Assembly (NCBI GenBank): GCA_016584495.1
Contig: WAID01000004.1
Coordinates: 2,232,001 to 2,296,000, forward strand
DNA: 64,000 nt
Origin: Celoporthe dispersa
Lineage: Eukaryota; Ascomycota; Sordariomycetes; Diaporthales; Cryphonectriaceae
Reading direction: 5' to 3'
Position numbers and translations under genes: made by a program. The notes beneath the pieces were generated by a model. That model ran no database searches. It saw nothing but the letters and a program-made list of their open reading frames with translations, and was not told the origin of the DNA. Shown here piece after piece: positions 1 to 10,336 of the stretch. How positions within the stretch are numbered: the stretch's first letter is position 1; the number at the start of each line of letters is the position of its first letter.

Positions 1-1160
1 ACCTCGTGGGAGGGCTAGCACGCCGCTGACAGATAGTGCCCTCTTGCTTCGATGCTCAGCGATCCTCTCACCCTTTGCTAGCAGCGAATGGTCAAAACAC
101 ACTCGCATCCAGAACGCCTGGGCGTCGACGGAAGCAGCCTTCATACCGCAGGTGAGGTTGGCCGAGCCGGAAGAATACGAGTTTTGTCTGTTCGACCCGG
201 AGAAGGCAGGCGTCGAATTCCGCAACTGTGGTGCTGTGACACTCGACAAGAACGGCATACCGAGACCACTCATGGAGATGGTCCTCGTCTTGACCCCCGA
301 ATCGAGACCATATGCATTTTGGGCTCACCGAGAGGGACTGCTAACCCACGACTCGAAGCCTCTGGACAGCACAGACCCGCCCGTCGAGGTCAAGGTTGGC
401 GATCTCTGGACGCCACATCCGGATCCAGCCAAGGCGAGCTTTGCGTGGAGCTTTGCCGGGCGGACGGACGACCTCATCAGTACGAGAGATTCCTCCTATC
501 TTTTGACTTCGAGACGTCGTCGCGCAAGAAGACGCCCCCCCCGGGGCCCCTTTTCCAACCCTCTCCTTTGTGGCGAATAGATGCTAACATGCATCCTTGG
601 TGGACAGCATTTTCTACGGGGTCCAACTTTTACCCGATACCACTGCAGAAAGCATTAGATGCCAACTCGAGAGTGAACCAGGCCCTTGTCTTCGGCATGG
701 GCAGGCTGCAGCCCGTCGCCGTGATCGAGTTGGCCAAGGGTGTCACGGACGACCAACAGACTCAGCAGGAGCTATGGGAGATCATCAGGGAACAGAACGA
801 GAGGCTGCCGACATTTGGCCGCGTGCAGAGGAACCATATCCTGCTTGTCGAGCACGGCGGGTTCCTCCGGACGGCGTCAAAGGGTACGGCGAGGCGGAAG
901 GAGATTGAGAAGAAGTATGCGGCGCAGATCGACAAGATCTATGAGGATTTCGGCGACCAGTGGCAAGGCAGCAAAGACAGGTATGGCTCGGTCATCGTCG
1001 AGACGACTTTCTCCCTCTCTACGTCCACACACTCGGATGGCGATTAATTTTTTTTCTTCTTCCCTGAACCCCCGCTATAGTCATCAACTTGCTTGGACTC
1101 AGTATCCCATGGGTTCTGCGCGAACGGACCGGCCTCGACGAGAGAGAAGTGATTGAGCAG
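1..1160 (+). CDS. Adenylate-forming (AMP-binding, NRPS-like) enzyme, 3' end
   Basis: Partial gene; the N-terminus lies left of the window. The visible part is the end of an adenylation domain. A stretch with AWASTEAAFIPQ and EEYEFCLFDP resembles the region around the conserved STE motif of fungal NRPS-like adenylation proteins. It is followed by the hinge motif GRTDDLI and, after a GT-AG intron at about 480-607, by TFSTGSNFYPIPLQKAL and the C-terminal subdomain up to the Lys-containing RTASKGTARRKEIEKKY, which fits the conserved A10 lysine region. Removing the intron joins the two frames exactly. The 3' end is uncertain: the reading frame stops at 1047 if unspliced, or a donor at 981 leads to a short alternative tail ending near 1156 or later. 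No phosphopantetheine carrier or reductase domain follows, so this looks like a stand-alone acyl/aryl-activating enzyme or one truncated at its 3' end. Substrate unknown. Confidence 0.75.
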
Positions 1161-2036
1161 GCTGGAGATGGAAAGGAAAACAAGGAGAAAAGGGGGGGGT
1201 GGGAGGGGTAGAACGGGAGCTGTGACTATCCTCAGGTTACTAGCTTGAGACAATGTGTGTCGACCTAGTGGCTGGTTTGTGATATGGAAAAGGAGAGGAT
1301 TGGCGATACCTGGCATGTACAGGAGGCAGCTTAGGGACACCAGGGCTGGGCTGCATGATCATTACTAGCCCTGCATCTCAGATCGTCCGTCAGGCAGAAA
1401 CTCGAGGCCAGGCCTCGGCGGTTCCTGGATCCTTTCTGACTATTTTCCTCAGCATCATTTCTATTGGGTGAAGTCGAAATCTGCGAGAGGTGGGGGGTTT
1501 TTTACTTTTTTTTTCTTTCCCCACGATCCAAGTTCCCGGCTCTGGTGTGACACTCTCGGCGTGATCGCCGTCTGGTCCAACAGCCGCCACACATGGCACC
1601 AACACACGCAGCCTGGGTACAGCTGGCTGTTTTCCATCTCTTGCCTTGATCTCATCTCATCTGCCAAGATGGAATCTGTCATATTTTTCCCCCGCGAAAT
1701 CCGATGGAGGTGGGTCAATCGAAGGTGTTCTTGTTTTGAGTGTTCGTTCGCCAATCTATCCCTCGGTCAATAAGTCCACTTTTCGTGTCTTTTTTTTTCT
1801 TCTTTTCTCTTCTTTTTCTTCTATCCTCTTCTTCTTTTTTTTTCCCTTCCTTTATTATACATACGGTACTGGACACGAGAAACCTGCATCCTTCTCAGTC
1901 ATTCACTGCTCGACCCGAGGCTGCTGGGCAGTTTTTTCCTCGCAGCACTCATCATCATCCTCCTCCTCCGCCTCAACCCGCACCATTCATCGCGCAGAGG
2001 TCTCGTCTCCCCCGCGAGCATATTGCCGGATCAGAA
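1161..2036. other. Intergenic spacer and pyrimidine-rich leader
   Basis: No convincing gene. It holds a G-rich run near 1190-1205 and a T-rich run near 1500-1520. A long C/T tract at about 1785-1855 directly precedes the small membrane-protein gene; such pyrimidine-rich leaders are common in front of fungal start sites. Confidence 0.5.
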
Positions 2037-2207
2037 ATGGCTGCCGCGCAGGTGTTCAACAGCTTCCCTCTCCAGCCGACCCTGGTGGAGCTGGACTGGG
2101 CCGTGTTCATGTACATCTTCATCATCAGCACCGTCATCGGCACGGCTCTGCTGTACCGGATTGTGAGCTGCTGTGCGAACAGCGTGTCGGAGGACGCGAT
2201 GGTGTAG
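2037..2207 (+). CDS. Small single-pass membrane protein, 56 aa
   Basis: Short intronless reading frame starting at the ATG at 2037 (context GAAATGGCT). The frame is open for 300 bp upstream, but that part is homopolymer-rich (F/S/P) and looks like untranslated leader, so the internal ATG was chosen. The protein has a short N-terminus (MAAAQVFNSFPLQPT), one strongly hydrophobic segment of about 22 residues (FMYIFIISTVIGTALLYRIV) and a short tail with a CC pair and acidic end. The balanced composition and clean single membrane span support a real gene. Family not recognised; a small subunit or regulator of a membrane complex is possible, but nothing in the sequence names one. Confidence 0.55.
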   Translation: MAAAQVFNSFPLQPTLVELDWAVFMYIFIISTVIGTALLYRIVSCCANSVSEDAMV

Positions 2208-3036
2208 GAGAGGGACTTTATAGAGATTATTATATCCACGGGGCTCGGTCCCTCTGTCAAGGTTCGAACGGCACCCGTCTTTTTCCTCCTCTCTTTTTTA
2301 CTTGTTTTTCTCTTTTCCCATTTTTTTTCGGGGGGGGGGGGGGGCTTCTTCATGTGTTGTGTGGCTAACAAATAGAAACCAGAGACAGGCAGTCAGTAAT
2401 CTGGCCTTTATAACGAAAATATCTAATCACGACAACTTTTCGACGACAATGCGTGGCGGTTAGTGCCTCGTTGTCTGTGCTGCTGCCGCCCTCATGTCGA
2501 CGACCATCACAGACAGACCCTATCACGCCGGCGTGGCCCTGGAGGCACTGACTGAGGTCTACTTGAACATCCATCATCGGCGTGCGGCTGGGCCCTCCGC
2601 AACGTTGAGGGATAGATAGGTTTTCAGGTCGCGAGAAACTGCTCGCAGCGTCGGCGAGAAAGTATGCAGTAGGGAGGGGAGGGGGAGAGGTGTACGGAGG
2701 TGATGTGCAATATATTATTCGGGGGTTGACTGATTCTGCAGCCTGGCTGACCAGACCAATTCCCTACAAATCGTATAATATGGCAGGCTTTCCTGTTGTT
2801 GGATGGTGCCTTTGAACTCGTCCAGCGTGTTTTTACTCGAAATATCGCCCCTTTCGATGCAGCATGATGCACCCTGACATGGCAGTGCTCCCTCCATTCT
2901 GGCTGAGGACGAAAAGGAGGGGGGGTGGTGCGGTTCGTCCCTCGCATTTGCTTGTGTTTTTTGCTTTTTGTCGTCCCTGCTAGCCCCTAACTTGGTATGA
3001 TAATCCGAGTCTCAGGCTCTCGAGGATAAGATACAC

Positions 3037-3059
3037 GTGTGTGTGTGTGTGTGTGTGTG
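3037..3059. repeat. (GT)n microsatellite
   Basis: Perfect GT dinucleotide run of about 11 units in the spacer, read directly. Confidence 0.95.
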
Positions 3060-3313
3060 CGCGCGCTGGGTTTTGGTTTGGTTACATGGCGTGTTTTGGG
3101 GGGGGAGGGGGCGCCCGATTGACGACGATGCAAGGGAGGGGGTTGGAAGTGTAAAGGATGGGACGTCATAATATTTCTAAACCCTGCTTGCTTTATTATT
3201 CTTTCGCCACACCCCACTGACATGGTAGCCTCACCTGCTGTGGCAGCCCTGCAATAATTTTGTTCTCGAGCCCTCTCGGTATTGAATCCAGGTCTGATCA
3301 TTCCACCGCTTTA

Positions 3314-3350
3314 TTTATATATATATGATATATATATATATATATATATT
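3314..3350. repeat. (TA)n microsatellite upstream of the 3425 gene
   Basis: Alternating TA run interrupted once by TGATA. It lies 75 bp upstream of the start codon and could overlap the core promoter. Confidence 0.9.
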
Positions 3351-3424
3351 GAAAATAAAATAAAAACCTACCTGAGACCACATCAATCAATCCAGGCAGG
3401 AGAGACACCCACCACACGTCCACA

Positions 3425-3841
3425 ATGCCCAACGAAGGCCTGATCCCCTACGTGCAGCGCCGGATCCGCGAGGGCGTCGGCGCAGCAGGCGACGCAACAG
3501 GCAACTTTGTCAGCGGCAACGGGAAAGCCGTGCAGGACGCAGCGCGGACAGCAGGCGCCCGCGTCGACAGCCTAGGCCGCAGCATCAGCGCGTCGGGCAG
3601 GACGGCCAGCAGGTCAGGCAACAGCTACGCGCAGGCCCTGGGGCGGCAGGTCGAGAGCTGTGCGGGCGCGGCGGGGAGGCAGGTCGGCGCCGTGGGGCGG
3701 TATGTGGACGGGAGCGGGCGGGCGGCGGGAGGACGGGTGGGGGATCTGGGGAACAGCGTGAAGGATGCCAGTGGGGCGAGGGGCCAGAGGATGTCTACGC
3801 CTGGGAACCCGCTGGGGCTGAGGGGGAAGAGGACGGTGTGA
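3425..3841 (+). CDS. Gly/Ala/Arg-rich repetitive protein, LEA-like, 138 aa
   Basis: Intronless frame with a good start (CACAATGCCC). After the N-terminal MPNEGLIPYVQRRIREGV the protein is made of imperfect repeats of about 11 residues, each centred on a GR or AGR step and rich in Gly, Ala, Ser and Arg (for example AGARVDSLGRS, AGRQVGAVGRYV, GRAAGGRVGDLG). It is hydrophilic, has one Cys, no membrane span and no signal peptide. The periodicity resembles late-embryogenesis-abundant style proteins, which tend to be disordered in solution and helical on drying or on membranes, but no named domain is recognised. A purine-rich (GA)n stretch follows the stop. A stress-protective role is only an inference. 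Confidence 0.65.
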   Translation: MPNEGLIPYVQRRIREGVGAAGDATGNFVSGNGKAVQDAARTAGARVDSLGRSISASGRTASRSGNSYAQALGRQVESCAGAAGRQVGAVGRYVDGSGRAAGGRVGDLGNSVKDASGARGQRMSTPGNPLGLRGKRTV

Positions 3842-4818
3842 GTGGTCGTACGCGAGAGCGAGAGCGAGAGGGTGATATAGAGAGAGAGAGAGAGAGAGAG
3901 AGAGGAAGAAGGAAGAACGAGGAGAGAGGGGACTGGACTGTGAGGAGGGGAGACAGGAGAGGGTCATCTGGACAAAAAAGAACCTGCCCTGGCCCTCTGA
4001 GAGAAGAAAATAAAAATACACCAATCCGGTGGGGAGAGGAGGCAAGTTACAGTATGATCAAGTATATACTGTTTTCTCTGCATTACAGGTTAACTCGAGA
4101 AGTTACTGTTGTGGCTGCTAAATTTGGCTGGCGCATGCTGCTATTTCCAGCAGCCTCGACAGCGAGGAGCGCTGTCACTGCCAAGTACTTGGTGCCTCCC
4201 AGCGGCCGAGCCCTCTAATCAATGCATGCTTGAGAGCTGCCACCCATGTCATCTTTTACCAGCAGACATTTCCTATCAGATTGCTGACTGCTGGTTTGTG
4301 CTGCATTTACTGCCGCTTTTTCCAAGATAATCAGTAGAGGGACCCGCATATGAAGTTCTGTGCTATACGCAGCTATAGTCCAAGTTATACACCCCCCCTT
4401 CTTATTCATTAGCTGCAGTGACGCCCGTACAACTCCTAAAAAATTATAAGTAGCCGCCTCGCCAAGTCCTGGTGAGGAGCCGACCAACAGAGCGGGCTAC
4501 AGAGTGGCATAGTAACAAGATTGGATACCGTACATATAAGGACTTGAGTAGGTGGATAACTTCTTCCATATGCTGCGGGTAGCGCAGTGACCGGGGAGTC
4601 TCGCTGCTATGCATACTTAGGAAATGAGGGTTCATGGATATCTATCCTGCCGGCGCATTCTTCCTGTGGGGTTCACCAATGTGTCACATCGGGATTGGAC
4701 CATTGCAGTAGCACTACTTCTGAATAAGCAGGATACTCAGCCCAGCTCGTGAGTTTCAACCCGCTCCGAGTTTACACTCAATTGTTAGCTATTGACTCCC
4801 GACTAAGAGCCCCCTACC
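3842..4818. other. Spacer with (GA)n repeat and repeat copy A
   Basis: A (GA)n tract at 3879-3904 lies just after the stop of the preceding gene. The rest becomes AT-richer and carries the first copy of a diverged repeat (4086-4167). No coding potential beyond short frames. Confidence 0.5.
4086..4167 (+). repeat. Diverged direct repeat, copy A
   Basis: About 80 bp resembling 8191-8276 in the same orientation. Shared blocks include ATTACAG, TCGAGAA, CTGTTGTGGCTGC, ATTTGG, TGGCG, TGCTGC and ACAGCGAG. Many of the differences are transitions, as expected of an old repeat or one mutated by RIP. It probably derives from a non-autonomous element; no transposase is seen. Confidence 0.6.
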
Positions 4819-6652
4819 ATGGAAATATATCTAGTACGAGTCTGTGAGCGGCCTGGTGGCTCTCTCTATGTTGATCGAAAACCCCAAGCTACTACTAATG
4901 ATGACTATATCGCCATATCCCATGTCTGGGGCTCCCCAGATACCGTCCGAAAGGCTATGATAGATGGCGTCTCATGTGAACTGACTTCCTCCCGAGCTAT
5001 AAGATCTCTGCGTGGCAGGATGCTAATCTCCTTCTGCAGGGGAAGTGTCGTTGAGTCCTGGAAAACAAGACATCTTGTCACTGCTTCGTCGAGATGATAT
5101 CTGCGGCGACAGTTGGTTCTGGATAGATCTCTTTTGTATCGACCAGACGGAGTCATCACCTATCAGCATCGCCGACCAGCTTATGGCTATACCTTTAATA
5201 TACAAGTCCAGCCGATGTGTCAAGGTCCTCTTGGAGAGTCCCGTGTGCAAAGAGTGGCAAGAGGCTGCCATTCAAGCCTTTGAAAACGGACCCATTGACA
5301 AGGACGGCTTCCAGGAGGAGGAGCTTGCCCATGGAAGGTCGTGCGCGCACCTCCTCTTCGCGGACGCTTGGTTCGAGAGGCTTTGGACTCGGCAAGAAGG
5401 CCTGTATGCAGGCGTTTTGCATTTTATCGTCCTCAGACCAGTTCAGTGTGAACGCCGCCGCAAGGACGCAAAGACGGCCTGGGTGACGCACGGAACCCTC
5501 CTGGCACATCGCTTCCGAGCGGAGACGTTCCTGCTGGACAAGCTGGCCTACCACGGCTTCAGCCCCTCCAAAGCTGATGAGTCTCTGTTCTCACTCTATT
5601 TTGACGTTATATACCGGCGTCGCATTAATATGACGCTGGCTTACGACTGCGAGCTAGGAGCTGATCCAGAGTATAACCCGATCAGAGAGGCATGGAGGAG
5701 CCAGAGAAGTACGACCAAGCCACGCGATTATATCCTCGCCGTATTCCCGGACATAGACGGTTATAAGGTCCCGGCCGGGGCACGCAAGCTAAGCTTCCCA
5801 CAACTCCTGCTCGACGCCATCAACCAGCCCGCAGTCTCGGCAAGATTTCACTTTATGCCAAAGGTCCCACAAGGGATAGATGGGCCGTCCGAAAACGCCA
5901 AGGATAGCACACTGCCCCTGCTGATCGACAAGCCCTCTAATATTGGCGAAGCGTACGACACTTTCACTACAGATGCCGTGCAGGCGGTGGAGGTCCCCAT
6001 GAGGTCCCTCCCTGGCGGTGTCCAGCTGCAGGATGTTGACGCCACCGCTTCCAGGCTGGACGCGCTCATCAGAGATGTCTGGGGATGCACCGTGGATCTC
6101 GACCGTCAGGTAGCACTTCTATCTCCTGCCGGACCCTGCACCGGCGTGACACGACAGGTTGTGAGCGACAGCGCAGTCGGGTCTGGTAACCTATTGCATC
6201 AGCATTTTGCACAAGGTTTCATGCATATCGCCGTGTCCCAGTGCTTGTCGGAGCAGCAGATGAGCGCCCTGGAGCTCCGGACCAAGGGTGTCTTCCCCGC
6301 CTTGGACAGCAAGATGGAGGACATGATTAGCGGTGATATCTTCGCACGCGAGCTCAGGCGCTTTCTCGTATGCCTGGTCTGCGGCGTATCGCTGCCCACC
6401 GCGGACAGGGTTCTGGAGGTCGCTGATGTCGTGTGCGTGACGACGCCTCACGGGCCGTTGCTAGGCGTTGTCCACAGGGCGACGAGACTCGAAGCCGGAA
6501 AAGACCAGCTCGTCCTTCTTTGCAGCGCGGGGTGGTATATGCAGGGGTTCTATATTGGTCTGCGGGTAGGAAGAGGAGTATCAGTCAGAGGTCGGACTGT
6601 GATTCCAAACAAGGGCGTTTGGGACTCTATTGAAAGTCTAGCTACTAAGTAG
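4819..6652 (+). CDS. HET-domain (heterokaryon incompatibility-like) protein, 589 aa
   Basis: Two exons, 4819-4975 and 5040-6652, joined across a 64-bp GT-AG intron with a GCTAAT branch site. The splice turns the junction into a continuous DGVSWEVSLSPGKQD stretch. The N-terminal 180 residues carry HET-domain hallmarks: YIAISHVWG, then WFWIDLFCIDQ, then a segment predicting IYKSSRCVKVLLE and the WFERLWTRQEG block. The remaining 400 residues are a long family-specific region with no other domain recognised. HET proteins trigger cell death on non-self recognition during hyphal fusion, and some act like innate immune receptors. A degenerate HET gene follows 380 bp downstream in the same direction, and diverged direct repeats bracket both. 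The start ATG (TACCATGG) is well placed. Confidence 0.88.
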
Positions 6653-7033
6653 GTAACTTTGTTCAAGAAAGAGGGCTCAAGAAAATTTAGTATGCTGTAG
6701 TTGCATTCCTGGAAACGGTCTCCTAACAACTTCCTTCTTTCTTTCCTATCTGCTATTATACGTAAGCTATAATGGTGCAGGTCTGTGGCAAGGGAGGAGC
6801 ATCCTCGGAACTTCCAACTCTATATCGGCTTGAACGAGAGATGGCAGCCACAGTCGCAAGGTAAGAACCTGCTCTCCGGGCCAGAAACCTCGGCGACCAT
6901 AACTCCAAGATGAAAGACCTTAAGATATACAGGAACGAGATGCAGCAGAGCGTCGCCCTTGCGTGCTGTGGCAGGTTTACGACGCCCCGTGAGCTCTCTG
7001 CCCGACCCCGTGATCGATCTCTCAACAGTTGCC
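6653..7033. other. Spacer between the two HET genes
   Basis: No gene seen. Moderately AT-rich just after the HET stop; the 3' half has ordinary base composition. Confidence 0.5.
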
Positions 7034-7745
7034 ATGCCCGGTCATTATCACCTCATCGACTGTTTCCATTTCATCCAGCACCAGCGTCTTAGCATCTACG
7101 AACTTGATGGTCCCATCAGCAATGGCGACCGACTGGAATCGGTGCCATCCACCATATGTGCACCGCAGCAGTCCGAGAGGGTGCACAGTACGTCTGTATC
7201 ATACAGACGAGCAAGGAGGACAAGGCTTGGCTAATCGAACGAATGCACGGTATCCACCTACGTTGCAAAGTTTGTTTGGTGCTTCCAGGCCGAATCAGGC
7301 AGCTCGTGGCCCTGGAAGACGAGACCACATGGGTCAAGGGTCTGCCTCATGGCATGGATATAACGGTAGCGTCAAGGGCAGCATCGCCGAAGTCGTTCCC
7401 AACAAGTCGACCATGGTCGGGCTACGCGAGGTGCGCGAGGCTTCCTGCTACCCTGAGGCTCTGCATTGGACGCCTATCGGCGGTTTTGGGCCATATACGG
7501 ACGATCTTTCCGTTAGTATAGCAGCCAAAGCCGCCCCAGTCGTTTGTACAGGAAACACAATGCAGGAGGTGAATTTTACTGTTGGGCAAAATGATGACCT
7601 TGACAAAAGCTGTGCCTCCCATGGTCGTGTGGTGGTAAGGGACGGGAGAATTTGGAATGTCCTCCGTCACGATCACTCGCATTCCACACAGGATAGCCGG
7701 CCATTTATTGCCTTGTTAGGCCATGCTCAGGATTATCCGAGGGCA
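7034..7745 (+). pseudogene. Degenerate HET-domain gene
   Basis: Three pieces in different frames read like one HET protein. Starting at the ATG at 7034, HYHLIDCFHFIQHQRLSIYE matches the usual beginning of one HET subfamily. In another frame from about 7156, AAVREGAQYVCIIQTSKEDK and KVCLVLPGRIRQLVALEDET match its middle. In the first-phase frame, HGYNGSVKGSIAEVVPNKST and following residues match the region after the domain. The core block carrying the AISYVW motif is missing between the first two pieces, and the segment with the WTLQE-type motif is missing between the second and third. No intron arrangement repairs this, so the gene is judged dead by internal deletions and frame changes. Matches are from memory of the family, not from a search. 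Confidence 0.65.
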
Positions 7746-8760
7746 GAAAAAAAACCGCGACATATAAGGGGCCTTAATTATACACTCCCTCGTCTGAGAC
7801 CTCCCCGAGCGATAATACTAGAGGAATATGCACCGGGAAGGCTTCACAAGGCCGGAGCTCTAACTTTGGGCGAGGTTTCTGGACCAATTATCTGTTATGA
7901 ATGGGAAGAATATAATTTTCCTGTTGAAGAGCCCAGTCCCCTCCCCCCTTTAAGACGTTTTGTGGGACGCATGCTTACTTAGATCAGGGGTGAACAACTA
8001 CGCACTGTAATGAAAACTTCCCTGTCTTGATAGTGTGCAGTAATCTCGACAGTACTTTTGCAATATTTCAGAGCCGGCGATGTCGAAGGTTTGAGGGAAA
8101 GGCTCGACGATAAGGCAGGAATTGGCGAGAAGGATCTTGTAGCGGGTGGGCAAGGAGTGGCTTAAACCTGATGCAGCGACAGCGCGTTCTCGATTACAGA
8201 TCAAGTCGAGAAATCGCTGTTGTGGCTGCCGTATTTGGTTGGCGTGTGCTGCCATTTTCGGGGGTCTCAACAGCGAGCGAGAGGCTAGGAATATTGGAGG
8301 CTGAGTTAGATGTTCCCTGCTTTATCCTATTGCATATTATATTCCAAAGCATAAGTGAATTAAGCAAAGAGGATGCTTGCCAGCTTACAAAAGCCAAACA
8401 ACTCACTAGCCCTCACACAATCTTCCATCCTGTTCAGCACCAATCTTTTTTTTTATAGCCAATACATCAGTGATACCTAAGGCTGCAGCTATCTTACCAA
8501 CTCTAGATGGACAGAACAGTGCAAGCCATTCTCAAAGCAATTTCTAGAAGGCCTTTTTTGCAGATAGAACTAATCAACACAGGCAATTGCTCTTGCAGCA
8601 GTTTTATCTGATAGTTCTTTTGGCAAAGTTGAATTTTGTTATTTGTTATAGCTATATGTAATGAGCGGTGGTGGAAAGTGCCACTGTATTATATAGATCC
8701 AAAGGATCAGCAGATATTCGAACTCGCTGTTGGAATATTCCTTCCAACCGTACATATAGC
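7746..8760. other. Repeat-bearing spacer after the HET block
   Basis: The open frame continues to 7982 without recognisable similarity. Beyond it the sequence is AT-rich, carries repeat copy B (8191-8276), and around 8480-8700 has weak similarity in feel to transposase helix-turn-helix remnants (KAAAILPTLDGQ) that cannot be supported further. No intact gene. Confidence 0.45.
8191..8276 (+). repeat. Diverged direct repeat, copy B
   Basis: Second copy of the 4086-4167 repeat in the same orientation, with roughly three quarters of positions matching by eye over 80 bp. Together the copies bracket the intact and broken HET genes. Confidence 0.6.
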
Positions 8761-9573
8761 TTACGCCTGGACCACGGGTCGTAACAACAAAGTGCAACCA
8801 GCATTGCAGAAACGAGCTGTTCTTATTCCATACAAAAGTACGCTCCAGCCATAGAGACTCGCCACTGGAAATGGGAGGATGACGTTACCGACACGAGCTC
8901 TCCAGGGCAAAAGGTGATGTTCCCCCCCTGGCAGAATGCTATAGGCCGAAGGTGAACCCAGGATGACAAGGATACGCCTGGACGCGCTCATCTGGAGCTT
9001 CGACACGGCGTGGACGGGGAGCAGCAGGATGATGAAGTCGGACACAGCGTTGAAACCGCCGCTGATGTTCAGGACCAGGACGAGGTTGACACACCTCCCG
9101 GGGGCGGCGTTATTCCAGATCTTCTCGCGGGGTATGCACTCGAAGATCTTCAGAAAGGTGTTGCTGCTATAGAAGCCTACCATGATGACCATGAGAGAGA
9201 TGATGGTGATGTCGAAAGGGCTCCTCCGCATTGGAGAGAAGACGCGGCGGTAGAACATGAGAAGGACACACTTGGTGATGCTGATGCTGGCGCCGTACTC
9301 GATGGCGGTGACGTTGAACCAGTACGAGGCTTCGTGGGCCTGGGCTGCAGTTAGGTCCCAGGCGTGCTCGCCGCCGTGGTGCGACATGGTGGCCCTCATA
9401 ACAGCACAGTACCCCACGGCGCCCGCCCACGAGATGGTCACGAGGTAGTCTTCCAAGATCCATACCCTCTTCATGAACAGGCGGACATAACAGCGGGCCA
9501 GGAAGAAGAGGGTGATGAGAGGCAGACACACGCCGATGGTGATGTTGGCGAGGTGGGCCAGCAACTCTGGGAG
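8761..9573 (-). pseudogene. Truncated fungal rhodopsin/Pth11-like membrane protein gene
   Basis: Reading from about 9573 leftwards, the protein shows the fungal integral-membrane (rhodopsin-fold) pattern. A first span is followed by LARCYVRLFMKRVWILEDYL, then AIEYGASISITKCVLLMFYRR, then IWNNAAPGRCVN and a span ending SDFIILLLPVHAVSKLQMS with SRRILVIL. That order covers about five of the seven expected helices. At about 8935-8945 the frame is lost: a GFTFGL-like continuation appears in another phase and meets a stop at once. The last two helices and cytoplasmic tail are absent. No ATG lies in frame at the N-terminus, only TTG, although an upstream ATG exists in another phase. Such receptors are implicated in surface sensing. 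Judged a broken remnant next to the repeat-rich block; a missed intron is the alternative. Confidence 0.6.
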
Positions 9574-10336
9574 AATGCGAGGCCAGCCGCATTACCTAGA
9601 CATGCGCCATCTACCTAACGTACATTACAGACCTTTTGGGACCCCCAATCTCCCCCGTTCCCTCCTCCCTCCTCGTTTTTCCCCTCCGCCCCATCCGTTA
9701 TCGCCCCATGGGGTGATGATGGAGAGATGATTCTGGTTCGTTGGGGCCCACAAGACAGCAAACCCATCCCGGAGACAACCAACAGCCAAATCGTGAGCGA
9801 GAGAATCCAGCAAATGCAACCAACCCCTGTGCTATTCACCCATGCTGATAGTTGGAACGTTCTCCCCTGTCCGTCGACTGGTGTGTGCTGGGCGCTCAGC
9901 CCTCGTGCAGCACAGCAGCAGAGTGGGGTGAGCTGACTAAACACACCTAGGAAGAGAAAAGAATGAAGGGATAGGTTGTAAAACTTTTGGCAGAAATTTG
10001 TGGGTGTGATCTGGGCCGGCCCCGAGACAATTACGAGGGATGCGTGATGGCTTCATTCCTCTCAACCCTCACACTAGACGAACACAAGAGCAAAAGGTAG
10101 TATTTGAAGCTTCATCCCACGTGCACGCGCCCCATTGGGTATTTTTTTTCTCTCTCAACCTCCTCTCCCCCTCAAGCTTTCGCAAAGAGCCCCCCGCCTG
10201 GTGATACCCCCCTTTCTGCTCGCCCTTCCGGTAGCCCAACCCACCAGTAGTACCTCCTCCCTCCCTGTTTGACCAAGCACGATTCCGCTCCGCCTACTCC
10301 GACCGAGGCCATCTTTCAACATAAGGAAGGGCAGCG
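9574..10336. other. Intergenic promoter region of the MFS gene
   Basis: No gene seen. Contains an inverted CCAAT (ATTGG) at about 10133-10137 followed by a T/C-rich tract, a plausible promoter arrangement for the transporter starting at 10337. Confidence 0.45.

Larger units (their letters stand above)
2208..3424. other. Intergenic spacer with T/G tract and dinucleotide repeats
   Basis: No gene seen. A run of eight T, one C and fifteen G lies at 2321-2344, just after the small membrane-protein gene. A (GT)n repeat lies at 3037-3059 and a (TA)n tract at 3314-3350, about 75 bp before the next start codon. Short frames on both strands are low-complexity shadows. Confidence 0.5.

Noticed and set aside
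3314..3350. (TA)n tract as a replication origin or centromere signal
   Set aside because: Only 37 bp, an ordinary microsatellite; nothing else supports an origin.
8464..8760. Possible pogo/Fot1-type transposase helix-turn-helix remnant
   Set aside because: A single weak KAAAILPTLDGQ resemblance with stops all around; too little to call.
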